Below are positions 12,496-22,994 of a DNA stretch of 64,000 nucleotides, one piece after another. A program made the translations under genes and the position numbers. The notes under the pieces were generated by a model. The model was not told the DNA's origin and did not search any database. It was given only the letters and a program-made list of their open reading frames with translations. The number at the start of each line of letters is the position of its first letter. Within the stretch, counting starts at the first letter, position 1. Location of the stretch: NCBI RefSeq assembly GCF_000934465.1, contig NZ_JXWY01000005.1:1-64000 (forward strand), read 5' to 3'. This stretch comes from Staphylococcus microti. GTDB taxonomy: Bacteria; Bacillota; Bacilli; Staphylococcales; Staphylococcaceae.

Positions 12496-12542
12496 TTATT
12501 ATAATCATAGTTATTTTACGATATTTGACTATTTGTCTAAAC

Positions 12543-13982
12543 TTATATGCTCATCAATGTATCCAACGCGGCTGAAAAGCTTTCTTCAGTCACACCGAAC
12601 ATCTGACAGCACGTTTCTTTACTTTGCGGCGCCTCTGTTGTATTCAAATATAAAAAGACGACTGCTGCAATAAAAGGCTTCACATTTTCTTTGTCAATCT
12701 CCATTGCAAGTAGGTCTTCCGCATATGCAATCCATCGCAAATACAAAGCGGTATCCTCTCTCGTCGTTGGCACCTCATATAATGCCAACATACCGCGATG
12801 AATAAAGTCCAACTTCGTTAAATGCAATCCTTGTATAAGGTACGATAAATACAACTTTTCGTAGTCGCCTAACGATTCTAAAATTTCCCAAACGTCTCGT
12901 GTCATCAATACTTCTTTACCATTTAGCTGATTTAATAAGAATAGCCCATAGAGTCGACGGTGTTGGTCTTCACTCATCAACAACGGTGCGATATGCTCAT
13001 CAAAATAAGCGATACGGGAATCAATGACCCATGGAGGGAGTCCCGGATAGGCACGGCTAAATGTCGCTAACTTATTCCAAAAATATTCGCTTTGCGTTCT
13101 ATTTCCCAGGTAATAATAATTGACGGATAACGCATTGAACAGTTGGAACGTTTGAAATTTGCCTTTGCGATGGAGTGGAATCAGTAATTGTTGTGATGCT
13201 TCGTACTGTTTCAAATAGCTTAAAACAATCCCAAGCTTAAACGTTTCATCATCATTCATCGGCATAATTTTATTCAAGCGTTGGACATAACGTTCAAATA
13301 GTTGCTGTTCATTCATATTGTGTAACAACAGTGTATAGTGACACAATGCGTATACGTCTGATGGATCCTCACGCAACAATCTTTCGTACATCTCTTTAGC
13401 GATTTGATTTTCATTTAAATATAAATAGCACATCGCCAGTAAATTACGCACGATGCGATTGTCTTGTATGTCTTCGTCTTGCCTTAAAATATACGTGCGA
13501 GCATCTAATAAGCGACCTTCACCGAACAAATATTGAAAAATGACTTGCACGGTAAAAAGTTGACTTTCTTGTTTTAAAGTCGCTTCCTCATGAAACGACA
13601 CGTCAAACATACTTTCTAACTCATCGCGATAATCTTCATCACCTGAAGTAAATACATAGTTCAAGCCGAATAAATAAGCTTTGTTCGGCTCATTCATTGT
13701 GATATTCAGTTGACTCAGTGCATAATAGGATGCTTCGAGATCTCTACCATCACTAATTGCATCATAATAAAGCGCTTCTGCTTTACGTAGGTTTCGTAAT
13801 TTTTCATAACAGATCGCAAGTTGTTCTCTTGCTTCAAAATGATCCGGTGACAATTCCAACACTTTTTCTAAATAGTGGCGCGCTTTGTCATAAGATTGTT
13901 GACGTACTTTCTGTGTCGCTATTTTATAGTAGAGTGCCACATCTTGATTGAATGGTATCACTTTCTGTTCTTGTGTCATCAT
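12543..13982 (-). CDS. Tetratricopeptide-repeat protein
   Basis: 479 residues if translation starts at the ATG at 13982; a second ATG directly follows, and the GTG two codons upstream overlaps the GAGG ribosome site. TPR-like helices are clearest near the N-terminus (KARHYLEKVLELSPDHFEAREQLAICYEKL) and around residue 185. No signal peptide or membrane segment is present. It is a cytoplasmic scaffold-type protein of unknown partner, conserved at this position between trxB and the acetyltransferase in staphylococci as far as I recall. It starts 12 bases after the acetyltransferase stop and is therefore probably co-transcribed. Confidence 0.8.
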   Translation of the reverse strand: MMTQEQKVIPFNQDVALYYKIATQKVRQQSYDKARHYLEKVLELSPDHFEAREQLAICYEKLRNLRKAEALYYDAISDGRDLEASYYALSQLNITMNEPNKAYLFGLNYVFTSGDEDYRDELESMFDVSFHEEATLKQESQLFTVQVIFQYLFGEGRLLDARTYILRQDEDIQDNRIVRNLLAMCYLYLNENQIAKEMYERLLREDPSDVYALCHYTLLLHNMNEQQLFERYVQRLNKIMPMNDDETFKLGIVLSYLKQYEASQQLLIPLHRKGKFQTFQLFNALSVNYYYLGNRTQSEYFWNKLATFSRAYPGLPPWVIDSRIAYFDEHIAPLLMSEDQHRRLYGLFLLNQLNGKEVLMTRDVWEILESLGDYEKLYLSYLIQGLHLTKLDFIHRGMLALYEVPTTREDTALYLRWIAYAEDLLAMEIDKENVKPFIAAVVFLYLNTTEAPQSKETCCQMFGVTEESFSAALDTLMSI

Positions 13983-13994
13983 TGTCACCTCTCT

Positions 13995-14480
13995 TTATTT
14001 CTTCGGATTAATTTGTAATGGCGCACCGTATGCCGTGGCATTGTCAGGCACATCTTTAGAAACGACGCTACCAGCACCAATGCGGACATTTCGTCCAATC
14101 GTCACACCTGGTAGGATAGTCACATTCGCGCCAATTAATGTATTGTCGCCAATTTTTACGTCACCTACGCGCAATGCACCAATGATAAATTCATGCGTCA
14201 ATATTGTGGCATTATAACCAATAATCACATTGTTGCCAATGGTAATGCGCTCAGGATACAACAAGTCTGGCACAGCTTTAAACGCAAATGCCGTTTGGGT
14301 CCCAATATTCATTTTCAATAAGCGGCGGTATATGGCACGCTTCCAACGCACAAATGGGACATAACGTGTTACTTCAATAATCAATGTATTTTTAAACATC
14401 TTTGTAAAGCGAATATAACGATATAAATACCAGAGTGGGTTGCGCTGCTTTGTATGGAGCGTTGTCAGTCGTCTTGACAT
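13995..14480 (-). CDS. Left-handed beta-helix (hexapeptide) acyltransferase
   Basis: 161 residues from the ATG at 14480, one base past the lgt stop and 10 bases after AAGGGG. The C-terminal half shows hexapeptide-repeat spacing (ITIGNNVIIGYNATI, VKIGDNTLIGANVTI, VTIGRNVRIGAGSVV) ending in the AYGAP motif of the maa/nodL/cat group. The basic N-terminal 60 residues (LYRYIRFTKMFKNTLIIEVTR) resemble those of membrane-associated staphylococcal homologues. The acceptor is unknown; co-transcription with lgt hints at an envelope substrate but does not prove it. Confidence 0.88.
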   Translation of the reverse strand: MSRRLTTLHTKQRNPLWYLYRYIRFTKMFKNTLIIEVTRYVPFVRWKRAIYRRLLKMNIGTQTAFAFKAVPDLLYPERITIGNNVIIGYNATILTHEFIIGALRVGDVKIGDNTLIGANVTILPGVTIGRNVRIGAGSVVSKDVPDNATAYGAPLQINPKK

Positions 14481-14481
14481 A

Positions 14482-15327
14482 TTATCGACGCCCCTTATTG
14501 TACGTCGCACGTCCTGGCCATGATAACACATTCGCATCACGATACATCATAACTTGCTGAGACTTACGTTGAATCACAATAATCACCAGCCCAACAAGAA
14601 TGAGTGCGATAGACATTACTTGTGCAATACGGATTGTTTCCGTCAACATCAAGCTATCTGTACGCAGCCCTTCGACAAAGAAGCGACCGATAGAATACCA
14701 GATTAAATATAACGCAAATGTCTCACCGATACGAAGATGACGACGTAATACCATTAATAGTACGAATCCAAGAACATTCCATACAGATTCATATAAAAAT
14801 GTCGGATGATAATATTGTCCGTTGATATACATATTGTCGATAATGAATTTCGGTAATGAAAGTTGCTCTAAAAATGCTCTCGTTACAGGTCCACCATGTG
14901 CTTCATGATTCATAAAATTACCCCAACGGCCGATACCTTGGGCTAAAATAATGCTTGGTGCAACAATATCAGCAACTTGTAGTGGATGCCAATTTTTACG
15001 ATAACAATAATAAATGCCCATACCAAATGCACCAAGTAACCCGCCATGTATCGCAATACCACCTTGCCATATCATCGGAATTTCAGCTGGATATTGACTG
15101 TAATAATCCAAGTGGAAAAGCACAAAATATAAACGTGCTGTTATAATCGCTACAATGACACAGACGATTAACAAGTTAACAAGGTCATCTTCTTGGAAAC
15201 CTACTTTTTTCGCACTGCGTTGGGCAATCACGTATCCGAGCAGTATCGCCGAAGCAATAATAATACCGTACCATCTGACGGATAAGCCCCCGAGTTGAAT
15301 CGCAACTGGATCAATATAAGCTATCAT
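14482..15327 (-). CDS. lgt: Prolipoprotein diacylglyceryl transferase
   Basis: 281 residues with about seven membrane helices. It transfers diacylglycerol from phosphatidylglycerol to the lipobox cysteine of prolipoproteins. The Lgt signature is visible ([15 protein letters not shown]), with [11 protein letters not shown] before it and an EGLRTDSL segment near the end. The start overlaps the hprK stop as ATGA. One predicted substrate lies in this window, the YkyA-like lipoprotein at 42700-43584. Confidence 0.98.
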   Translation of the reverse strand: MIAYIDPVAIQLGGLSVRWYGIIIASAILLGYVIAQRSAKKVGFQEDDLVNLLIVCVIVAIITARLYFVLFHLDYYSQYPAEIPMIWQGGIAIHGGLLGAFGMGIYYCYRKNWHPLQVADIVAPSIILAQGIGRWGNFMNHEAHGGPVTRAFLEQLSLPKFIIDNMYINGQYYHPTFLYESVWNVLGFVLLMVLRRHLRIGETFALYLIWYSIGRFFVEGLRTDSLMLTETIRIAQVMSIALILVGLVIIVIQRKSQQVMMYRDANVLSWPGRATYNKGRR

Positions 15328-16268
15328 AATTGCTCACCTTGTTTCTGCTGCTGACTATTTTTCAAAATTTCCGCGTTTAAGCGTTCATTGAATTCTTCAG
15401 CTGTATTAATCCCCATCACATTTAAGCGATAGTTCATCGCAGCCACTTCGATGATGACTGCAACATTACGTCCAGGACGAATCGGAATCGTCTTTTTCGT
15501 AATATCTGTATCTAAAATTCTTAGTTTTTCTTCGTTCAAACCGACACGATCATACATTTTTCCTTCGCGCCATGTTTCAAGATTGATATTCAATTGAATG
15601 CGTTTCTTTAATAAGATAGAACCTGCACCGAATAGCGTCATGACATTAATAATGCCGAGCCCTCGAATTTCTAATAAATGACGGATAATTTCAGGTGATT
15701 TCCCGATTAACTCATCTTTCACCACTTCTTTAATCTCTACATTGTCATCGGCAACGAGTCGATGCCCACGCTTTACAAGTTCAAGTGCTGTTTCACTTTT
15801 TCCAACGCCTGAATCGCCTGTGATTAGCACGCCTACACCATAGACGTCAACTAACACACCATGAAGTGATGTCGAGTTCGCAAGTTCATGTTCAAGATAC
15901 GTTGTGACACGTCCCATGACACGTGTTGTTGCTTCATCGGCATAAAGGAGTGGCGTGTCTGTTTCCTTTGATGCACGAATCAATTCTTCTGGTGCTTCAT
16001 GCCCGCGCGTAATAATAATCGCTGGCGTATCTGGGCGACATAACTTACGCATACGCCCTTTTCTTTCTTCATCACGCAGTAAATTATAAAAAGACAGTTC
16101 TGTCGTACCTAACACTTGTATACGGTTTGACGAATAGTGTGAGAAATATCCCGCCATTTCTAAGCCAGGTCGTGATATGTCCGTATTGTGGATTGGGCGG
16201 TTTAATCCTGCTTCGCCAGTAACCACATGAAAGTCAAACCTTTCAACGACGTCTTTCGTTGTTAACAT
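15324..16268 (-). CDS. hprK: HPr kinase/phosphorylase
   Basis: 314 residues. It phosphorylates and dephosphorylates Ser46 of HPr and so sets CcpA-dependent carbon catabolite control. The Walker A box [18 protein letters not shown] and the adjoining LVADD lie about mid-protein. The K-loop signature follows in the C-terminal region ([11 protein letters not shown]). The N-terminal domain (residues 1-130) is the usual HPr_kinase_N fold. It is the first gene of an operon with lgt, as in many Firmicutes. Confidence 0.98.
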   Translation of the reverse strand: MLTTKDVVERFDFHVVTGEAGLNRPIHNTDISRPGLEMAGYFSHYSSNRIQVLGTTELSFYNLLRDEERKGRMRKLCRPDTPAIIITRGHEAPEELIRASKETDTPLLYADEATTRVMGRVTTYLEHELANSTSLHGVLVDVYGVGVLITGDSGVGKSETALELVKRGHRLVADDNVEIKEVVKDELIGKSPEIIRHLLEIRGLGIINVMTLFGAGSILLKKRIQLNINLETWREGKMYDRVGLNEEKLRILDTDITKKTIPIRPGRNVAVIIEVAAMNYRLNVMGINTAEEFNERLNAEILKNSQQQKQGEQL

Positions 16269-16299
16269 TTCTTCACCTCATTTTATGTAGCTCCACTCT

Positions 16300-16308
16300 A
16301 TCATATCA
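16300..16308 (-). promoter_or_regulatory. Extended -10 promoter of hprK-lgt
   Basis: TGATATGAT (TGnTATGAT) on the minus strand, about 30 bases before the hprK start. No good -35 is visible, as is common for extended -10 promoters. Confidence 0.45.
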
Positions 16309-16417
16309 AATTGTATCGATAACTGGGAATTGAATATAAGAAATCACAATAGATTCACAAATTTTGACTCGTTTATCATATCATGTATCACTTGATTCTC
16401 TATGAATAAACGCCAAA

Positions 16418-16487
16418 AAAGCCACTGTCCGTCACATCATACACAAATTATTATTCGTACATAGATTGCAACGAAACAATGGCTATT
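16418..16487 (-). terminator. Possible terminator after the SHOCT-like gene
   Basis: AGCCATTGT near 16480 pairs with ACAGTGGCT near 16424 (one G.T pair) and is followed on the minus strand by TTTTTT. The loop of about 45 bases is long, so the call is tentative. Confidence 0.4.
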
Positions 16488-16500
16488 TATACTATGCGTT

Positions 16501-16857
16501 CTATTTCTTATTTAAACGGTCACTGAATTCACGTAATGTTTTTTCTAGTTGTTGAAATGGGTCAACATCGGAATCGCTACGTTGTTCTTTCGCTTTTTTC
16601 AATTGTTCATCTGCTGTTTGAACACCTTTACGCACAGTATCTGTCACATTTTGAAATGTGTCGCGTACAAAGTCTTCAATGTTCGTTTCTGCTTGTTTCG
16701 CTGTTTCAGTATTTTTATCATCGTTTGACGTCGTTGCCTGTGCTTGCTGAGACGTTGATGCCTCATGTCCCATCGCATCTAACAATAACGTCGCATCGTC
16801 CACACTAATTTTACCGTCTGCTAAAAGTTCCAATACTTTTACTTTCGCTGTTTGCAT
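16501..16857 (-). CDS. Small SHOCT-like domain protein downstream of uvrA
   Basis: 118 residues. The first 30 residues (VKVLELLADGKISVDDATLLLDAMG) match the short YvlB/SHOCT-type helical motif found at the ends of many bacterial proteins. The rest is Gln/Lys/Glu-rich and probably disordered or coiled coil, with no membrane segment. It begins 3 bases past the uvrA stop, so it is co-transcribed with uvrBA. A similar gene occurs at this place in other staphylococci. Its function is unknown. Confidence 0.75.
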   Translation of the reverse strand: MQTAKVKVLELLADGKISVDDATLLLDAMGHEASTSQQAQATTSNDDKNTETAKQAETNIEDFVRDTFQNVTDTVRKGVQTADEQLKKAKEQRSDSDVDPFQQLEKTLREFSDRLNKK

Positions 16858-16860
16858 GTT

Positions 16861-19704
16861 TTATCCCTCCATACGTGCTGTATCTCGTTCTAAAATACGT
16901 TTCAAATACTTACCTGTGTATGATTGTGGATTTTCCGCAATCTCTTCCGGTGTTCCAGTCGCAATAATCGTACCCCCGCCATCGCCACCTTCAGGACCTA
17001 AATCAATCAGATGGTCTGCTGTTTTAATGACGTCGAGGTTATGTTCAATAATAACAACTGTGTCACCATTTTCCACTAATTTGTTTAACACTTTTAACAA
17101 GCGCTGAATATCATCGACATGTAAACCTGTTGTCGGCTCATCTAAAATGTAAATAGAACGACCTGTTGATCGTTTGTGCAGTTCAGATGCAAGTTTCACA
17201 CGTTGGGCTTCCCCACCTGAAAGTGTCGTTGCTGGTTGACCTAACGTAATGTAACCAAGTCCAACATCGACTAATGTTTGTAATTTGCGTTTGATCTTTG
17301 GAATATTTTCAAAAAACTGTGTCGCATCTTCAACTGTCATTGCTAACACATCCGCAATGCTTTTACCTTTGTATGTGACTTCAAGTGTTTCACGGTTGTA
17401 CCGCTTGCCTTCACACACTTCACATGGCACATAAACATCTGGTAAAAAGTGCATTTCAATCTTGATAATCCCGTCACCTTTACACGCTTCACAACGTCCA
17501 CCTTTAACGTTAAAGCTGAAACGTCCTTTTTGGTAACCACGTACTTTCGCTTCGTTCGTTGAAGCAAAGACATCACGAATATCGTCGAAAACACCTGTAT
17601 ACGTCGCTGGGTTTGAACGCGGTGTACGACCAATTGGCGATTGATCAATATCAATAATTTTGTCAATTTCTTCCATACCTGTTATATCATCGTGGTCGCC
17701 CGGACGTACTTTAGACTTGTTAATCGCTTTTGCTAAGGATTTGTACAACACTTCATTGACAAGTGAACTTTTACCTGAGCCTGACACACCTGTCACCACA
17801 TTCATCACTGACAACGGAAAGTCTACATCGACATTTTTTAAATTATTACTGCGAGCCCCTTTGATTGAAATTTTACGGTCCGTTACTTCTCGGCGTTGTG
17901 GTGGCACTGGAATATACTTCGCACCACTTAAATATTGTCCTGTCAGTGATTTTTTATTTTTCATCACTTGTTTCGGTGTACCGCTCGCAACAACAGTCCC
18001 ACCGTGTATACCTGCACCCGGACCAATATCCACAAGGTAGTCCGCTTCATACATCGTATCTTCATCGTGTTCCACAACAATTAATGTATTGCCTAAATCA
18101 CGCATTTCTTTCAGCGTTTGAATTAAGCGGTCATTATCACGTTGATGCAAACCGATAGACGGTTCATCTAGCACATATAGAACGCCTGACAAGCGTGAAC
18201 CAATTTGTGTTGCCAAGCGAATACGTTGCGCCTCGCCACCAGATAACGTCCCTGACGCACGATCTAAAGTTAAATAATCCAGACCAACATTATTTAAAAA
18301 TGACAAACGGGCTGAAATTTCTTTTAAAATTAAACGTGCAATTTGCGCATCTTGTTCGGATAGCTCGATATTTTCATAATATGCGAGGGCTTCGCGTATG
18401 GATTGTGACACGACTTCGCCAATATTTTTTCCTGCAACATAGACAGAAAGTGCCTCTTTGCTTAAACGTTGCCCGTGACATGTTTCACACGGCTGTTCTG
18501 CCAAATATTTACGCATCATCTCACGCGTATATTCTGATGGCGACTCGTTAAAACGACGCTCAATGTTTGGTACAACACCTTCAAACGGCATTGTACGCTT
18601 GCGTTTGTCGCCTGAACGCGAATTAAATGTAAACGTAATTTCTTTATCGCCAGAACCGTACAAAATAATGTTTTGTTGGCGTTCAGTCAATTTGCCGAAC
18701 GGTTTATCCATATTGATTTTATACACTTCACACACACGTTTTAACAGCGTTGGGTAAAAGTCAGAACTTTTAGGCTCCCACGGTAAAATCGCACCTTCTG
18801 CCAATGTTTTTGTACGATCTGGAATGACAAGATCGACATCAACTGTCAGTTTCTGACCTAACCCGTCACATGTCGGACATGCACCGAACGGACTGTTGAA
18901 ACTGAACATTCTCGGTTCTAATTCGCCAATTGTAAAGCCACAAATAGGGCAGGCGTGCTTTTCAGAGAATTCGAGTGGTTCGCCACCAATCACATCGACA
19001 ACCAAACGTCCTTCCGCTAATTCAAGTACCGTTTCAATCGAATCTGCCAATCGTGTTTCAATGCCTGGTTTAACAACGAGGCGGTCTACCACGATTTCAA
19101 TTGTATGATTTTTATTTTTATCGAGTGCTGGCACATCGGTAATATCCATAATTTCACCATTTAAACGAACACGGACATACCCTTTTTTACTGATGTCCGA
19201 CAATAACTTTTCATGCGTTCCTTTACGGTGACTGACAACCGGCGCAAGCAATTGAATCTTCGTACGTTCTTTCAATTCCATAATACGGTCTGCCATCTGT
19301 TGTACCGTTTGCGATTCAATTTCAATACCATGTTCTGGGCAGATTGGTTTCCCAATACGCGCGTACAATAATCGAATATAGTCATAAATTTCTGTTACCG
19401 TCGCTACTGTAGAACGTGGGTTTTTACTCGTTGTTTTTTGATCAATTGAAATCGCAGGCGAAAGCCCTTCAATCGTATCAACATCCGGTTTATCCATCTG
19501 TCCTAAAAATTGGCGTGCATACGCACTTAATGACTCAACATAACGGCGTTGCCCTTCCGCATAAATCGTATCAAAAGCAAGCGATGACTTACCTGAACCC
19601 GATAGACCCGTCATCACAATAAACTTATCTTTTGGTAGTTCTATATCTACATTTTTTAAATTATGGGCACGTGCCCCTTTTACTACAATTGATGGTCCTC
19701 TCAT
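16861..19704 (-). CDS. uvrA: Excinuclease ABC subunit A
   Basis: 947 residues from the ATG at 19704 ([10 protein letters not shown]), 9 bases after AAGG; an in-frame GTG upstream is not needed. It has two ABC ATPase modules, with GLSGSGKSS at the N-terminus and GVSGSGKSS in the second half, two LSGGEAQR signatures, and zinc-binding CPIC/CPTC and CEAC/CEVC pairs. UvrA finds bulky DNA lesions and loads UvrB. The gene starts 5 bases after uvrB, and the pair shares the LexA-controlled promoter upstream of uvrB. Confidence 0.98.
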   Translation of the reverse strand: MRGPSIVVKGARAHNLKNVDIELPKDKFIVMTGLSGSGKSSLAFDTIYAEGQRRYVESLSAYARQFLGQMDKPDVDTIEGLSPAISIDQKTTSKNPRSTVATVTEIYDYIRLLYARIGKPICPEHGIEIESQTVQQMADRIMELKERTKIQLLAPVVSHRKGTHEKLLSDISKKGYVRVRLNGEIMDITDVPALDKNKNHTIEIVVDRLVVKPGIETRLADSIETVLELAEGRLVVDVIGGEPLEFSEKHACPICGFTIGELEPRMFSFNSPFGACPTCDGLGQKLTVDVDLVIPDRTKTLAEGAILPWEPKSSDFYPTLLKRVCEVYKINMDKPFGKLTERQQNIILYGSGDKEITFTFNSRSGDKRKRTMPFEGVVPNIERRFNESPSEYTREMMRKYLAEQPCETCHGQRLSKEALSVYVAGKNIGEVVSQSIREALAYYENIELSEQDAQIARLILKEISARLSFLNNVGLDYLTLDRASGTLSGGEAQRIRLATQIGSRLSGVLYVLDEPSIGLHQRDNDRLIQTLKEMRDLGNTLIVVEHDEDTMYEADYLVDIGPGAGIHGGTVVASGTPKQVMKNKKSLTGQYLSGAKYIPVPPQRREVTDRKISIKGARSNNLKNVDVDFPLSVMNVVTGVSGSGKSSLVNEVLYKSLAKAINKSKVRPGDHDDITGMEEIDKIIDIDQSPIGRTPRSNPATYTGVFDDIRDVFASTNEAKVRGYQKGRFSFNVKGGRCEACKGDGIIKIEMHFLPDVYVPCEVCEGKRYNRETLEVTYKGKSIADVLAMTVEDATQFFENIPKIKRKLQTLVDVGLGYITLGQPATTLSGGEAQRVKLASELHKRSTGRSIYILDEPTTGLHVDDIQRLLKVLNKLVENGDTVVIIEHNLDVIKTADHLIDLGPEGGDGGGTIIATGTPEEIAENPQSYTGKYLKRILERDTARMEG

Positions 19705-19709
19705 GCATG

Positions 19710-21692
19710 TCACCCTTCTGATTTAAGTTCAAATAATAAATCTCTCAATTCTGTTGCTTTCTCGAAATCTAATGCTTTCGCTGCTGCTTTCATTTCTTTC
19801 TCGATATTTTGTATCGTTTTTTGACGTTCTTTCTTCGTCATTTTCTTCGGTACTTCTTTGCGTTCTGCATCATTCGTCGTATCCGTTTCAACCGTAGCAC
19901 TAATAACGTCATGAATTTTCTTATTAATCGTTTGCGGTATAATGCCATGTTTTTCATTGTATGCCATTTGAATTTCACGACGTCGTTCCGTTTCATCAAT
20001 GGCCACACGCATCGAATCTGTTATCTTGTCAGCATACATAATCACTTCACCTTTATCATTACGTGCAGCACGCCCAATCGTCTGAATAAGCGAACGCTCT
20101 GAACGTAAAAAGCCTTCTTTATCTGCATCTAAAATAACGACCAATGACACTTCAGGAATATCAATACCTTCTCGCAATAAGTTAATACCAATCAAGACAT
20201 CGTACGTTCCCATACGTAAATCTCGAATAATCTCGATACGTTCTAACGTCTTAATCTCGGAATGTAAGTAGTTAACCTTGACACCCGCTTCTTTCAAATA
20301 AGTCGTCAAATCTTCACTCATTTTTTTCGTTAAAGTTGTAATCAATACACGTTCGTTACGTTCCACACGCGTCTGTATTTCACTCAATAAGTCATCAATT
20401 TGATTTTTCGTTGGACGCACTTCAATTTTAGGATCTAACAAGCCTGTCGGACGAATGATTTGTTCAACCATTTCGTCCGTATGTTCTAATTCATAAGGTC
20501 CCGGCGTCGCTGATACGTACACGAGCTGATGTGCTTTTTCTTCAAACTCTTCAAACATTAATGGTCGGTTATCAAGCGCACTCGGCAAACGGAAACCATG
20601 TTCAACAAGCACACTTTTTCGTGCTTTGTCCCCATTGTACATCCCTCGAATTTGGGGTAATGTCACATGCGATTCATCAATCATAATTAACCAATCATCG
20701 CCAAAGTAATCAAGCAACGTGTATGGCGTTGAACCCAGTGGACGTAATGTTAAATGTACAGAATAGTTCTCGATACCCGAACAGAATCCCATTTCTCGCA
20801 TCATTTCAAGATCATAATTTGTACGCTGTTCCAAACGCTGTGCTTCCAACAACTTATTTTCACTGCGTAGTTTTTCAAGTTGTGTCGCAAGCTCTTGTTC
20901 AATACGTTCAATCGCCACTTTCATCTTTTCTTCACGTGTAACGAAGTGAGAAGCTGGGAACAGCGCAAAATGTTCACGTTCACGCAGTACTTCACCCGTC
21001 AAATAGTTAATTTCGCTCACACGATCAATCTCATCGCCGAAAAACTCCACTCGAATACACAATTCATCACGTGACGCAGGGAAAATCTCAACAACATCAC
21101 CACGCACGCGGAACGTCCCACGCTGAAAATCAATGTCGTTACGTGTATATTGCACATCGACTAACTTACGCAATAGTTCACTGCGATCCATCTCCATGCC
21201 CGCACGAATACTCACAACTAAGTCTTTATATTCTTCAGGATTCCCTAAACCATAAATACAGCTGACACTTGCAATAATAATGACATCATCACGCTCAAAC
21301 AACGCACTTGTCGCTGAGTGACGCAATTGGTCAATCTCATCATTAATTGACGCATCTTTTTCAATAAATGTATCCGTTGATGGTACATACGCTTCCGGTT
21401 GATAATAATCATAATAACTCACAAAATATTCAACCCTATTTTCAGGAAAGAACTCCTTAAATTCACTATACAGCTGTCCTGCGAGCGTTTTGTTATGCGC
21501 AATGATCAACGTTGGCTTACCCGCTCGTTTAATCACATTACTCATCGTAAAAGTTTTCCCCGTCCCTGTGGCACCTAATAGCGTTTGATGGCGCTTGCCC
21601 TCTTGAATGCCTTGTACAAGCTCATCAATCGCGCGCGGTTGATCACCTTGTGGGTCAAACTGAGATACCACTTTAAAATCATGATGCTCCAT
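19710..21692 (-). CDS. uvrB: Excinuclease ABC subunit B
   Basis: 660 residues from the ATG at 21692 (MEHHDFKVV), preceded by AGGAG at 10 bases; a reading from 21710 would include the ribosome site. The helicase P-loop is [10 protein letters not shown]. The damage-verification beta-hairpin has [12 protein letters not shown]. Helicase motifs DESH and QTIGRAARN are present, and a C-terminal UVR coiled coil ends the protein. It acts with UvrA and UvrC in nucleotide excision repair. Expression is probably SOS-inducible (LexA box at 21755-21768). Confidence 0.98.
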   Translation of the reverse strand: MEHHDFKVVSQFDPQGDQPRAIDELVQGIQEGKRHQTLLGATGTGKTFTMSNVIKRAGKPTLIIAHNKTLAGQLYSEFKEFFPENRVEYFVSYYDYYQPEAYVPSTDTFIEKDASINDEIDQLRHSATSALFERDDVIIIASVSCIYGLGNPEEYKDLVVSIRAGMEMDRSELLRKLVDVQYTRNDIDFQRGTFRVRGDVVEIFPASRDELCIRVEFFGDEIDRVSEINYLTGEVLREREHFALFPASHFVTREEKMKVAIERIEQELATQLEKLRSENKLLEAQRLEQRTNYDLEMMREMGFCSGIENYSVHLTLRPLGSTPYTLLDYFGDDWLIMIDESHVTLPQIRGMYNGDKARKSVLVEHGFRLPSALDNRPLMFEEFEEKAHQLVYVSATPGPYELEHTDEMVEQIIRPTGLLDPKIEVRPTKNQIDDLLSEIQTRVERNERVLITTLTKKMSEDLTTYLKEAGVKVNYLHSEIKTLERIEIIRDLRMGTYDVLIGINLLREGIDIPEVSLVVILDADKEGFLRSERSLIQTIGRAARNDKGEVIMYADKITDSMRVAIDETERRREIQMAYNEKHGIIPQTINKKIHDVISATVETDTTNDAERKEVPKKMTKKERQKTIQNIEKEMKAAAKALDFEKATELRDLLFELKSEG

Positions 21693-21727
21693 GCACACTC
21701 GTCTCCTCATCTCATAATCGTACTGTT

Positions 21728-21757
21728 ATTTTAACAAAACTTAAGATATAAATACAA
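21728..21757 (-). promoter_or_regulatory. uvrBA promoter
   Basis: TTGTAT (21757-21752), a 17-base spacer and TTAAAA, or 18 bases and TAAAAT. The -35 element overlaps the LexA box, so LexA binding would block polymerase. Confidence 0.6.
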
Positions 21758-21768
21758 ACATCTGTTCG
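21755..21768 (-). promoter_or_regulatory. LexA (SOS) box of uvrBA
   Basis: CGAACAGATGTTTG, one mismatch from the Gram-positive consensus CGAAC-N4-GTTCG, about 65 bases upstream of the uvrB start. SOS control of uvrBA is established in Bacillus and Staphylococcus. Confidence 0.8.
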
Positions 21769-21880
21769 TTTTTCGATTTATTCATTTTAGTATACCCTTT
21801 TCTTCTATCGTGTCAAACGACAGCTTTTTCTGTTTGGGTTCATAAAAAATATTGACACACATTGGTATTGATATGAAAGA

Positions 21881-21951
21881 ATCGTTTCTATTGCGAGACT
21901 CCATGCAGCATAAGCCGAAGCAAATAATAAAGAAACGATGGTACTAAAAAA
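21881..21951. repeat. Inverted-repeat element after the csbA terminator
   Basis: 9-base arms ATCGTTTCT (21881-21889) and AGAAACGAT (21931-21939) enclose about 41 bases. The 23 bases at 21929-21951 recur exactly, in inverse orientation, at 51617-51639 after the queF terminator. No coding sequence is seen here. Confidence 0.55.
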
Positions 21952-21990
21952 TACCGCTTAAAACTTATCATCGTAAGCTTTAAACGGTAA
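21945..21990 (-). terminator. Terminator of the HD-csbA operon
   Basis: A 16-base near-perfect stem (21952-21967 with 21974-21989, TACCGCTTAAA.../...TTTAAACGGTA), a 6-base loop, then TTTTTT on the minus strand. Confidence 0.9.
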
Positions 21991-22002
21991 GTCAATCTAG
22001 TA

Positions 22003-22251
22003 TTATCGTTCTTTGAAATCATCATAATAACGTGTATGCAATGTATCAACAATAATATAGCCCGCCAATATTGACACCACATCTATAAAAATAATCCATT
22101 CATTATGAAAAAATCCTTTATAAATTGAAGCACCAATAACGACAAGTGTCACGCACGTACCAATCCATTTGTTACGTGTAATTGCGCTTAATATAACGAC
22201 TAACACGCATGGGAAAAAGGCTGCTAAAGCATACCATATCACGTTGATCAC
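22003..22251 (-). CDS. csbA: CsbA-family membrane protein
   Basis: 82 residues with three hydrophobic segments (about 2-22, 30-45 and 53-70) and a charged tail. Size, sequence style (NKWIGTCVTLVVIGASIYKG) and position upstream of uvrBA match B. subtilis CsbA, a SigB-controlled small membrane protein of unknown function. The ATG overlaps the stop of the upstream HD gene (ATGA), so the two are translationally coupled. I see no SigB-type promoter directly before it. Confidence 0.85.
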   Translation of the reverse strand: MINVIWYALAAFFPCVLVVILSAITRNKWIGTCVTLVVIGASIYKGFFHNEWIIFIDVVSILAGYIIVDTLHTRYYDDFKER

Positions 22252-22889
22252 TGCTTTCTATTATTTAATATATGCATCGTTGTTTCACGTAATTCTGCAC
22301 GTGGAATAAAGTTTTCTGTCAACATTTCTGGAATGATATTGTCGATGAAATCTTGCACCGCATGCAAATGATCAAACTGCATAATCGTCTCTAAACTCAT
22401 CTCATAAATTTCAAAAAAGAGCGGTTCGGGATTACGTTTTTGAATTTCGCCAAATGTTTCATATAACAAGTCGATTTTGTCAGCAACGGATAAGAGCTGT
22501 CCTTCTAACGAATCATCTTTTCCTTCTTGCAAGCGTCGACGATAAATATCTTGGTAGCGTTCCGGAATTTCTTCAGAGATAAACGTATCCACCATCTCTT
22601 CTTCTACTTGTGAAAAGAGCTTCTTCAGCTCACTGCTCGCATACTTTACTGGCGTCTTAATATCACCTGTAAACACTTCGGCAAAGTCATGGTTGAGTGC
22701 TTTTTCATATAGGCTCTTCCAATCCACTTCTTTACCGTAATATTCTTCAACAGTCCCTAAATACTGTGCAATCTTTGTTACTTTGAAAGAGTGTGCCGCG
22801 ACATTATGCTCAAAATATTTAAACTTGCCAGGTAAACGAATCAATTTTTCTAAATCTGATAGTCTTTTAAAATATTGGTGAACACCCAT
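22248..22889 (-). CDS. HD-domain phosphohydrolase (YfbR-like)
   Basis: 213 residues from the ATG at 22889 (MGVHQYFKRL), 10 bases after AGGAGG. HD-superfamily metal ligands are visible: the His of AAHSFKV, the HD pair in NHDFAEVFTGDIKTP and the Asp of ADKIDLLYE. The pattern matches the HD_3/YfbR group, whose E. coli member is a 5'-deoxynucleotidase. The substrate here is inferred. It is coupled to csbA. A housecleaning or dNTP-balance role would fit the DNA-repair neighbours, but that is speculation. Confidence 0.8.
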   Translation of the reverse strand: MGVHQYFKRLSDLEKLIRLPGKFKYFEHNVAAHSFKVTKIAQYLGTVEEYYGKEVDWKSLYEKALNHDFAEVFTGDIKTPVKYASSELKKLFSQVEEEMVDTFISEEIPERYQDIYRRRLQEGKDDSLEGQLLSVADKIDLLYETFGEIQKRNPEPLFFEIYEMSLETIMQFDHLHAVQDFIDNIIPEMLTENFIPRAELRETTMHILNNRKQ

Positions 22890-22994
22890 AATTCTATGTC
22901 CTCCTTCATACGTATCTTTATAGTTTATGATACTATAACACACTTTCTCACTTTCAAGCACATAAAATTATGAAGACCTTATAAATTCAAATAC

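Noticed and set aside
21888-22082. 64-residue minus-strand frame downstream of csbA
   Set aside because: It crosses the csbA terminator and overlaps csbA in another frame, with no ribosome site.
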